64,000 nt of DNA. Origin: VYDC01 sp963667515. Its GTDB lineage: Bacteria > Chloroflexota > Dehalococcoidia > UBA2979. Where the stretch lies: positions 62,001 through 126,000 of the forward strand of contig CAXXXY010000002.1 of assembly GCA_963667515.2 (NCBI GenBank), in the 5' to 3' direction. Below are positions 7,574 to 15,094 of the stretch, piece by piece; position 1 is the stretch's first letter, and each line of letters begins with the position of its first letter. A program made the position numbers and the translations under genes. Below the pieces are notes generated by a model. It did not search any database and was not told where the DNA came from. It worked only from the letters and a program-made list of their open reading frames with translations.

Positions 7574-8754
7574 GGACGCGACCGCTGGACGGTGTGCGGG
7601 TGCTGGACTTCACGATCGCGCAGCAGGGGCCGCACGCGACCACGCTCCTCGCGCTGATGGGCGCCGAAGTCGTACGCGTCGAGAGGACGGGAGCCCGCGT
7701 CGGCGGCTACGGAACGCGCCCGCGCGATCACCACATGGTCGGCTACTTCGCCCACTCGCTGGGAAAGGAGAGCATCACGGTCGACGTGCGCCGCCCCGAG
7801 GGGCGCGACATTGCGCGGAAGTTGGCCCGCGACGTGGACGCCGTCACGAGCAACTTCCGCCCCGGCGTCATGGAGCGGCTCGGCCTCGGCTTCGATGAGC
7901 TGCGCGCGGAGAACCCTCGGCTCGTCTACGTCACGGGCTCGGGCTGGGGACGGCTGGGGCCGATCGCCCAGCGCCCCTCAATCGACATGGTCGCGCAGGG
8001 CGCCGGCGGCATAATGTGGATGTCCGGCTACGACGGCGGCCCGCCGGCCCTCGCGAGCTGCGCGCTAGCCGACCACACGGGTGCGCTCACGTTCTGCACG
8101 GCGGTTCTCGCTGCGCTCGTGCAGGCGCAGCGCACCGGTGTCGGCGCCCACATCGACACTTCTCTCTACGGCGGGCAGAGCGCTCTGCAGGCGTGGGAGA
8201 TCAACGCGTCGTCCTTCGCCGGCGGGCTCCCTCGCTCCGGACGGTCGCACGCGGTGCTTCGCGCGCGCGGCGCCATCTGGCGTGCGTTCGAGACGACGGA
8301 CGGATGGCTCACCGTCGCCGTCGAGGACGCTGAGGCCTTCGAACGGCTGTGTGTGGCCGTCGGGCAACGGGAGCTCTCGACGCGCTACCCGGACGCCGCT
8401 GCCCGCGCGTCACATGCCGACGAGATCGAGCGGGCGCTCGAGCGGAGCCTCTCGACCGAGTCGACGGCGCACTGGGTCGAACTGCTGCGAGAGCATGGGG
8501 TGTCGAGTGGGCCGGTATCCACCTTCAGCGACGTTCTCGCCGACCCGCACGCACACGCGAACGGCTATCTCGGGCGAATCGAGCATCCTGACTTCGGGGA
8601 CGTCGAGGTCGCGGGCCTGCCGATCACTTTCGACCGCGAGCCCATCCCCCCGCAGCCACCCCCGATCACGGGCGCGGACACCGAGCGCTGCCTCGCTGAC
8701 CTCTGGTACGCGCCGAGCGAGATCGAGGAGCTGCGCGCTCAGGGGGTGATCTGA
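7570..8754 (+). CDS. Class III CoA-transferase (CaiB/BaiF)
   Basis: 394 residues starting at an ATG that overlaps the stop of the preceding paralogue. Landmarks are LDGVRVLDFTIAQQGPHAT, LLALMGAEVVRVE, the Asp D168 in SCALADHTGAL, and the RTGVGAHIDTSLYGG segment after it. The two adjacent genes share a body plan but are clearly diverged, so this is an old pair and not a recent duplication. The subunits of this family interlock as dimers, so a heterodimer is possible. No transporter or beta-oxidation gene is immediately adjacent to hint at a substrate. Confidence 0.92.
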   Translation: MRTRPLDGVRVLDFTIAQQGPHATTLLALMGAEVVRVERTGARVGGYGTRPRDHHMVGYFAHSLGKESITVDVRRPEGRDIARKLARDVDAVTSNFRPGVMERLGLGFDELRAENPRLVYVTGSGWGRLGPIAQRPSIDMVAQGAGGIMWMSGYDGGPPALASCALADHTGALTFCTAVLAALVQAQRTGVGAHIDTSLYGGQSALQAWEINASSFAGGLPRSGRSHAVLRARGAIWRAFETTDGWLTVAVEDAEAFERLCVAVGQRELSTRYPDAAARASHADEIERALERSLSTESTAHWVELLREHGVSSGPVSTFSDVLADPHAHANGYLGRIEHPDFGDVEVAGLPITFDREPIPPQPPPITGADTERCLADLWYAPSEIEELRAQGVI

Positions 8755-8913
8755 CGGCGCCCCGGCTGCTCGGCGAACTCGGCGCCCTTGGACTGCTTCG
8801 GCGCTCTGCCGACCCCGCCGCCGCGTCCGGGCGCTCGAGGCCGCTCTCTTCATGCTGGGTACGAGCTGCCGCCGCCAGCTGAGCGCTAGCATCCGGTCAG
8901 GGAGGGAGCGGCG

Positions 8914-9582
8914 ATGACCTCGGTGCTCGGCGTGGACGGGGCCGCCAAGGGCTGGGTCTTCGTCGCGCTCGAGGACGGCCACTTCAGCACGGCCGAGCTG
9001 CACCCTCGCTTCGCCGACGGCCTGGCCGCGCACCCCGAGGCCGAGGTCGTCGCCGTCGACATCCCGATCGGCCTCCCCGACATGGGCACCCGCCGGGCCG
9101 ACGTGGAGGCCAAGGCGCTGCTGCGGGGGAAGGCGTCGAGCGTCTTCCTCACGCCTCCGCGCGCCGTGCTGTCGGCGGCGGACTACGCCGAGGCGAACAA
9201 GCTCTGCCGCCAGCTGTCGGGCCGCGGGCTATCGAAGCAGTCGCACGCGCTCTTCCCGAAGATCAGGGAGGTCGACGCCCTAGACGACCGGCGCCTGCGC
9301 GAGGTGCACCACGAGGTGTCGTTCGCTCGCTTCGCCGGGGCGCCGGTCGTCGAGAGCAAGCGGAGCTGGACCGGGGTGGTGCGACGGCGCGCGCTGCTCG
9401 CGGGGACGGGCATCGAGCTGCCCGACGACCTCGGAGACGTTGGGCGCTTCGCGGCGGCGGATGACGTGCTCGACGCGGCGGTCGCGGCGTGGTCGGCCAC
9501 CCGGATCGCGGCCGGCCTCGCAGAGTCGCTGCCCGACCCGCCGGAGGTGCTGGGCGGCCGAGCAGCGGCGATCTGGGTCTGA
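8914..9582 (+). CDS. DUF429 family protein
   Basis: 222 residues with the DUF429 signature: N-terminal VLGVDGAAKGWVFVAL, the AVDIPIGLPD motif, then the R-rich RRADVEAKALL and SVFLTPPR segments and an acidic C-terminal DDVLDAAVAAWSA. DUF429 proteins have an RNase-H-like actin-fold look with conserved Asp residues, but their function is not established. It starts at ATG 8914 behind a strong GGAGGG ribosome-binding site and appears monocistronic. Confidence 0.85.
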   Translation: MTSVLGVDGAAKGWVFVALEDGHFSTAELHPRFADGLAAHPEAEVVAVDIPIGLPDMGTRRADVEAKALLRGKASSVFLTPPRAVLSAADYAEANKLCRQLSGRGLSKQSHALFPKIREVDALDDRRLREVHHEVSFARFAGAPVVESKRSWTGVVRRRALLAGTGIELPDDLGDVGRFAAADDVLDAAVAAWSATRIAAGLAESLPDPPEVLGGRAAAIWV

Positions 9583-9795
9583 CGGTGCGACGCGCGTCAG
9601 TCGGTGCGCGTTGAGCTAGAGGAGAAGCAGCCGACCGCGCGGAGCCGCTCGTTCGCGGGCACACGGTCCGGCCCCTCGTCCATGCGGTTCCGGATCTCGA
9701 AGAGTTCCGCACACGAGTCGCCCCGGCGTATCCCGTCGTCGAGGTCCGCGAGACTCGCCTCGCCCGGTTCACCGCCACACGTCGCCAGCGGCGCG

Positions 9796-10085
9796 CCGGC
9801 GGCGCTGATCCGCGCGTTCGTGGTGCTCTACGTACTGCAGGACGCTCGGCGGCCGGTGCTGATCAGCCGCTTCGACGAACACAGCACCGAGGCGCAGGGC
9901 GCGATCATTCTCTCGATCGAGAGATCAGTCACGGCGGTTCGCGACGATGATCGTCGCGCCGCTGATGGGGCTGGCGATCGACACGACGCGCGCCGGGGGG
10001 CTGGGGAATGGAGAGTTCTGGCCGATCGGCGTCGTCGGTGTGGCGGTCGGTCTGCTGTTCTTCCTGACCGGGCGGCGCCCAACGC
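9796..10085 (+). pseudogene. MFS transporter remnant (frameshifted C-terminal piece)
   Basis: Two adjoining frames together read as the C-terminal third of a major-facilitator protein: frame 1 gives ALIRAFVVLYVLQDARRPVL and ILSIERS up to about 9924, then frame 2 gives RRFATMIVAPLMGLAIDTT and GVVGVAVGLLFFLTGRRP to about 10085. The pattern (ILSIxS..., then APLMGLAID) parallels the intact MFS at 61859-63154 (VLSLNSMAS, TPVVGVIAD). The N-terminal two thirds are absent and the two parts are out of frame. The remaining bases of the 9583-10251 gap hold nothing I can identify. Confidence 0.6.
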
Positions 10086-10251
10086 TCGCGCCGCTAGTGA
10101 CATGCCGACGCTGCAACTCGAGCCAGACTGTCAGGGCGCGCCGCAGTGCGCGGCATGAGGGCGACATTGATAGTGTGGATGGAACAGAACCGCGGTGTCG
10201 GATCACTATCCCGCCCCAGGCCCGAACCGCCGCCAGAACCCGCGGCCCGTC

Positions 10252-10464
10252 CTAGTCTGGCGCCCGCTGACGCTCCTCCAGCCGACTGTGCACCTCACGC
10301 AGTCCCTGGCGTAGCAGGCTCGTCTCGACCTCAAAGGTGAGGATGGAGCGGTAGCCCTTTCGCCCGTCGTAGCTCCGCTCGAAGCGCACCTGCTCGTCGT
10401 GGGCGAGCAGGTAGGCGAGCGCGCGTAGCAGGTTCGTGAGCCGGTCGACCTCGTCGGACGTCAT
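10252..10464 (-). CDS. Small hypothetical protein (70 aa)
   Basis: ATG at 10464 with an AGGGGGA-type ribosome-binding site just upstream. The product is highly charged and helical (MTSDEVDRLTNLLRALAYLL, DEQVRFERSYDGRKGY, LRQGLREVHSRLEERQR) and ends in TAG at 10252. There is no membrane segment or recognised motif. Its 5' side runs into IS3-family element B about 40 bp away, so its promoter region may have been replaced by the element. Confidence 0.45.
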   Translation of the reverse strand: MTSDEVDRLTNLLRALAYLLAHDEQVRFERSYDGRKGYRSILTFEVETSLLRQGLREVHSRLEERQRAPD

Positions 10465-10554
10465 CGCATCCCCCTCCGCTGCGAGAGGGTCTCCCGGTCC
10501 ACGGTTTTCTTGGACACCTGATTGGGGCAGGCTGCCCCGGCAGAGGAGGTGTCC

Positions 10555-10905
10555 ATGACCAGCTCCGCACAGGGATTGAACGGGCGTAGTGCGTCGCGAA
10601 CGGAGCGCGGTCGCTTCTCCTCGCGACGGAAGAGCGAGGCGGTGCTGAGGCTGCTGCGCGGCGAGGAGTTGGACGCGCTCTCGCGCGAGCTGGGGGTGAC
10701 CGCAGCGACGCTGTCGCAGTGGCGCGAGCGCTTCCTCGCCGCCGGCCGGGCCTCGCTCACGAGCCGGCCTGCCGACGAGCGTGACGAGGAGATCCACCGA
10801 CTGCAGGCGAAAGTCGGCGAGATCACGATGGCGAACGAGCTCCTGCTCCAGCGCGCGCATCAGCTGGAGGCAGGACTCCCTTTGGCACGCCGGAGGTCGA
10901 GGTGA
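10555..10905 (+). CDS. IS3-family transposase OrfA
   Basis: 116 residues from ATG 10555 (GAGGTGTCC leader), chosen over an in-frame ATG at 10522 that would start almost at the inverted repeat. The helix-turn-helix is SRELGVTAATLSQWRERF, followed by a heptad-like helix (HRLQAKVGEITMANELLLQR). It ends TGA 10903-10905, overlapping the GTGATG start of orfB, so OrfB may be made by coupling or by frameshifting. Confidence 0.8.
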   Translation: MTSSAQGLNGRSASRTERGRFSSRRKSEAVLRLLRGEELDALSRELGVTAATLSQWRERFLAAGRASLTSRPADERDEEIHRLQAKVGEITMANELLLQRAHQLEAGLPLARRRSR

Positions 10906-11804
10906 TGAGTCGAACCACCTCGCCCTCCACGGGACGGCCGTACGGCACGACGCGCATCTGCCAGCTGTGGGAGGTCCCGCGCTCGACCGTCTACGAGCGG
11001 CGGGCACGGGCGCGACGGCCTCTGCGGCCAGCAGCGAAGCGCGGGCCGAGGCAGGCGTGGACGGACGAGGCTCTCACGGAGCAGGTCCGAGCTGTGCTCG
11101 CCGCCTCCCCGTTCACGGGCGAGGGCTACCGCAAGGTGTGGGCGCGGCTGCGGCTGGCCGGTGTGCGCACCTCGAAGGGCCGGGTGCTGCGGCTGATGCG
11201 GGAGGCGGGACTGCTCGCCCCGACCCGCGTCGGGCGTCGGCGCGGACCGCGGGTGCACGACGGGACGATCACCACCGAGCGGCCTGACGAGATGTGGGGG
11301 ACCGACGCGACCTCCTGCCTCACCACCCGCGAGGGGAACGCCACCGTCTTCATCGCCGTCGATCACTGCACGCAGGAGTGCATCGGCATCCACGCGGCGC
11401 GACCGGGCACGCGCTTCGAGGCGCTGGAGCCGCTGCGGCAGGGGCTCCGGGAGCACTTCGACGGCTACGAGGCGGACCTCGCGCGGGGACTCGCTCTCCG
11501 CCACGACCACGGCAGCCAGTACCTGAGCGACCACTTTCAGGAGGAGCTGCGCTTCCTCGGCATCCGCTCCAGCCCGTCCTTCGTAGCCGCGCCCGAGGGC
11601 AACGGCTGCGCGGAACGCTTCATCCGCACGCTGAAGGAGCAGCTGCTGTGGGTGGAGCACTTCGAGACGGTGGAGGAGCTACGCCAGGCGCTGCTCGCCT
11701 TCAAGCAGCGCTACAACCAGCACTGGCTCGTCGAACGGCACGGCCACCGCACCCCAGCCGCCGTCCGCGAGGCGCTCTCGCCGCGCACCGGGGCGGCCGC
11801 ATGA
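10902..11804 (+). CDS. IS3-family transposase OrfB (rve catalytic domain)
   Basis: 300 residues with an HTH_21-like region (GEGYRKVWARLRLAGVRTS) and a DDE integrase core: first Asp in EMWGTDATSC, second in LRHDHGSQYLS, and Glu in GNGCAERFIRTLKEQ. The triad looks intact, so the element may be active. The start is GTG 10902 or the ATG at 10905, overlapping the orfA stop. Confidence 0.9.
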   Translation: MMSRTTSPSTGRPYGTTRICQLWEVPRSTVYERRARARRPLRPAAKRGPRQAWTDEALTEQVRAVLAASPFTGEGYRKVWARLRLAGVRTSKGRVLRLMREAGLLAPTRVGRRRGPRVHDGTITTERPDEMWGTDATSCLTTREGNATVFIAVDHCTQECIGIHAARPGTRFEALEPLRQGLREHFDGYEADLARGLALRHDHGSQYLSDHFQEELRFLGIRSSPSFVAAPEGNGCAERFIRTLKEQLLWVEHFETVEELRQALLAFKQRYNQHWLVERHGHRTPAAVREALSPRTGAAA

Positions 11805-11949
11805 TTACCGCCAGCGATGTGTCCAAGAAACCAGGAGCGGTACACTGGAGAGTAGAACGGGCGTGCGCCTCTAGGAAGTGCGTGTGCCGATGATGCAGGC
11901 GATCACACTTGGCAGCGCGTGAACCGCTACTACCTTTCCTCGACCAAGG

Positions 11950-12615
11950 CGAAAACTACGTTCGCCAGGCGCTTCGCCGAGAAGAAACTGGACCCCCGCA
12001 TCGTCGGAGCGAGAACCGACAACACGCAGGCGGAGACAGACCGGCTACGAAGCCTCTTCTTTTTGGCGCGACATCTACGCACGTCTCGATCCGGTTCCGG
12101 CGGGTCCGGTACGCGAAGAGGTTGTGGCGCAGTCCCATGTGGACCCGGTCCAGTTGCGGTGGAGGCGGGTCGTCAATTTCGATAGCCCTGTCGAGGACCA
12201 CGGCTCCTACTTCTCGAACCGGGCGCTCGTAATTCCCCGCCTCGTGAGGGCAATCAGCGGCGGCGATTACCCGTGGAGCGCCGGAGGCTGGACGGCCCTG
12301 GCGGCCCGCGGACGTATCGTTCGTATCGCGCGGCTCCAGACGTTGCGGTTGATCGTGATCGCGGCTTCGCTCGCTCACTTGACGCTGCTAGCAGCGGACT
12401 CGTTCTGGCGGCAGTGGGTGGAGGACCGGCTGGACTGGTTCAACGCTCAGATAGTCAAGATCGGCGACAACATCCCGGTCATCGGCGAGATCTGGGGCGA
12501 GGGCGAGAACGACCTTGCCGTGACAGCGGGCATGCTCGGAGCGATCCTCGTGCCGATCGTGCTGATGCTGGCCGTCGAGCGCATCGCGCGAAATCTGAGC
12601 TTCCGAGAGATCTAG
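11950..12615 (+). pseudogene. Truncated/frameshifted gene with C-terminal membrane segments
   Basis: The 3' part from 12124 to TAG 12615 is one clean frame; upstream the same frame continues without a start (GYEASSFWRDIYARLDPVP), and still further up coding-like sequence appears in another frame (FLDQGENYVRQALRR). The C-terminal half carries two likely transmembrane helices (LRLIVIAASLAHLTLLAA and AVTAGMLGAILVPIVLMLA). The segment VVNFDSPVEDHGSYFSNRA looks like an ordered soluble domain. I do not recognise the family. Loss of the 5' end is most simply explained by IS3 element B, which ends at 11830. Confidence 0.4.
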
Positions 12616-13079
12616 GCGCCGCCGCGACCTGAGGCGAACAGCGAGAAGAGCCGCGTCCAGCGCGGACGACTGACCGGCGGGTTCGGCGCCGGGTGGGAAC
12701 TCGCAGCCCATCTTGCCCGAGCGAGAAACGCGCGCGCGATCGAGGACTCTTACTTCGCACGCGGACGAGTTTCGTCGGCTTCCACGGGCGCCTGACGGCG
12801 GTTCTGACGGCAGAGCGGGCGAATCGGTGAGCACTGCGACGGACGGTTAGGGACCGAGAGCTCGATTTCCGAACCTACGGCGGGCGCCGTCGCACGCTAG
12901 CGGACGGCCGGGCTCCAATTTGAAGACCGCGGGCACCACCGGGCACCATCCACTCCCAGGGCCAGCTTCGTGGATTCGAATGGAGGGTGCCAGCGCTCCC
13001 TCGCCGGGCTGCGCCGGGGGGCCGCCGCGCCTGCGGGATCCCCGCGTCCGAGCCGTTGATCGTGATCGAGGGAGTCGCG
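12616..13079. other. Non-coding gap upstream of the pseudo-kinase operon
   Basis: A 464-bp stretch in which I see no convincing gene on either strand and no tRNA-like fold. It is the only place where a promoter for the three-gene operon 13080-17451 could lie. A plausible ribosome-binding site (GGGAG at 13069-13073) precedes the operon's first ATG. I could not identify a confident -35/-10 pair. Confidence 0.5.
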
Positions 13080-15083
13080 ATGTTCTGGGTAGCACTACTC
13101 GCCGGTGAGGGCCTCGGCGCCCTGCTGGTCGGGATACTGGTCGCTCCCGCGCTGGCCCGTCGCGCGCGCAGCGCCTCCCGCCGCGCCTCGCTGCTCGATG
13201 CGCGCGTGCACCATCTGCTGCGCTCGGAGCGCGCGGCCGCGCTCACCGTCGATCGTGGCGGCGTCATCACCTGGTACCAGGGCGCCCGGGTCCCGGGGAC
13301 GTCGATCGCGCGTGGCTCGGCGCTCGGCCGGCCGATGGCGGAAGTGCTCGCGCCCTGGCCCGAGTGGGTCGCCGCGGTCCGCGCGGCGAACCGCGGCGAG
13401 GCCGGCACGGTGACGAGCGAGACCGGCGGCAGCGACGACAGCGGCGACGCCGGTGACGGGCCCACGATCGAGGTGCACTGCAGCCCGCGCCTCGATGATC
13501 GCGACAGGCCGATCGAGGTGCTCGTCAGCTTCCGCGACGTGAGCGCGGCCGCCGAGGACCGCCGCCGCGTCGACGAGCTCGCGCGGGCGCGCTCGCGCGT
13601 GCTGGGCTTCCGCGTGCGCTCGCAGATCAACGTGGTGCTGAGCGTGCTGCAGCTCCGCACCGCGGAGGGCGAGCAGAGCACCGACGCCGACACGGCGCTC
13701 GCCAGCGACGCGGCGCTCCGCCTGCTCACCTACGTCGATCAGTTCGCGGACTACCTGCGCATGGAGTCGGACGAGGAGGCGAGTGAGCCGCAGCCGTTCT
13801 CGCTGCGCGCGCTGGCCGAGGACGTGGCGGAGGAGCACCGCGCACTGGCGGAGAGCACCCGCGGGACGCTCGTCGTCCGGCACCCGCCGAGCGCGGCCGA
13901 CGAGTTCGAGGGCGACCCGCGTCGTCTGCGCCAGATGCTCGTGCTGCTCTCGGGCGTGGCGTTGCGCACGAACCCCGGGCGGCGCGTGATCGTCAACGTC
14001 GCCGTCCAGAGCGCGACGACGGAGAGCGCGCTCGTGGAGGTCTCAGTCGAGGACTCGGGCGACGGCCTCAGCCGAGAGGCGCGCGAGCGCATCTTCCAGG
14101 CGTTCGAGTCGGAGTCGGCGATGTGGGCACGCCGCTCCGGGGCCACGGGCCTGGAGCTGCCGCTCGCACGCGCGATCGCGATGCGGCTGGGGGGCACGTT
14201 GCAGGTGCGATCGGTGCCCGGCTCCAGGACCAGCTTCGCGCTGCGGCTCCAGCTGCAGCGCACGGCCCTTCTTGATGCTCAGCCGCCGGGCGCCGGCCCC
14301 AATCGGCCGGAGACGACGCCGGCGCTCCGCGTGCTTGTGGTCGACGACGACCAGACGCAGCGGGGCGTGGTCGCCCGCATGCTCGGGGCCCTCGGCCACC
14401 ACGCCGTGACGGTGCCGCTGGGGACCCACGCGCTGCGGCTGCTGGACGCCGAGCCGTTCGACTGCGTGCTCACGGAGATGCACCTGCCCGAGATCACGGG
14501 GCCCGAGCTCGCCGCGGCGATCCGCGAGCGAACGGGCGCCGGCGCCGCGCCCGCGATTCTCGTGCTGACCGCCGACGCGAGCGAGGCCGCGCGCGCCGAG
14601 GCGGCGCGCGCGCGCATGCCCCTCGTCCTCAAGCCGTTCACGCGCGAGAGCCTGGGCGCCGCGCTCGCGGCGACGGCCAGGGTGCGCCTGCTCTCGGCGC
14701 CGCGGCCGGCGGGGCCGCCGTCGCTCGACGCGTCGGCGCTGCGGCGATTGCGTGCGGCCGACGCCGCGGATGGGCCGCGGGTCGTCCGCGAGCTCGTGGA
14801 CGCATTCCTCGCGGTGCTGCCGCGCGAGCTGATCCTGGTGCGCGACGCCGTCGCCAATGGCGACGAGGCTGCCGCGGCGACCGTGATCCCACGGGTGCGG
14901 ACGAGCGCCCGCCTGCTGGGCGCACGCCGCCTCGAGCGGGTCCTGACCTCGCTGGCCGATGCGATTCGGGATGACGACTCGCGGCGCGCGTCCGATCTCT
15001 CGGCCGCGCTCTCCGCCGAGTCCGCGCTGGTACGCGACGAGCTACGAGATCTGTTGAGAGAGGGCGAGCCCGCCGCGGCGTAG
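13080..15083 (+). CDS. Hybrid-histidine-kinase-like protein lacking all phospho-acceptor residues
   Basis: 667 residues, ATG 13080 (GGGAG upstream). Order: one N-terminal transmembrane helix (about 1-25), PAS-like domain (about 50-150), DHp-like helix, HATPase_c-like domain (about 250-400), receiver domain (about 420-545) and HPt-like bundle (about 560-650). In a normal phosphorelay these carry His, Asp and His. Here the DHp H-box aligns as GFRVRSQIN with F177 in place of His; the receiver strand reads CVLTEMHLP with E466 in place of Asp; and the HPt helix reads VIPRVRTSARLLGA with P604 in place of His. The ATPase N-box Asn is also lost, while a D-S-G-D-G G1-like motif remains. It is likely a signalling pseudo-enzyme or scaffold. 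It is first in an operon with an RTX-repeat protein and a sigma-like protein. Confidence 0.8.
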   Translation: MFWVALLAGEGLGALLVGILVAPALARRARSASRRASLLDARVHHLLRSERAAALTVDRGGVITWYQGARVPGTSIARGSALGRPMAEVLAPWPEWVAAVRAANRGEAGTVTSETGGSDDSGDAGDGPTIEVHCSPRLDDRDRPIEVLVSFRDVSAAAEDRRRVDELARARSRVLGFRVRSQINVVLSVLQLRTAEGEQSTDADTALASDAALRLLTYVDQFADYLRMESDEEASEPQPFSLRALAEDVAEEHRALAESTRGTLVVRHPPSAADEFEGDPRRLRQMLVLLSGVALRTNPGRRVIVNVAVQSATTESALVEVSVEDSGDGLSREARERIFQAFESESAMWARRSGATGLELPLARAIAMRLGGTLQVRSVPGSRTSFALRLQLQRTALLDAQPPGAGPNRPETTPALRVLVVDDDQTQRGVVARMLGALGHHAVTVPLGTHALRLLDAEPFDCVLTEMHLPEITGPELAAAIRERTGAGAAPAILVLTADASEAARAEAARARMPLVLKPFTRESLGAALAATARVRLLSAPRPAGPPSLDASALRRLRAADAADGPRVVRELVDAFLAVLPRELILVRDAVANGDEAAAATVIPRVRTSARLLGARRLERVLTSLADAIRDDDSRRASDLSAALSAESALVRDELRDLLREGEPAAA

Positions 15084-15094
15084 GGAGACACTCC

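Larger units (their letters stand above)
10506..11830 (+). mobile_element. IS3-family insertion sequence (element B)
   Basis: About 1325 bp, bounded by the inverted repeat TTTCTTGGACAC (10506-10517) and its complement GTGTCCAAGAAA (11819-11830). It carries orfA (10555-10905) and orfB (10902-11804) on the plus strand. It is unrelated in sequence to element A. The exact ends are uncertain by a few bases because the flanking bases also match partially. It lies between a small minus-strand gene and a 5'-truncated membrane-protein remnant, and probably caused that truncation. Confidence 0.8.

Noticed and set aside
9604..10158. Continuous plus-strand frame of 184 codons as a gene
   Set aside because: Only its middle matches an MFS tail and the match continues in a different frame; treated as a remnant.
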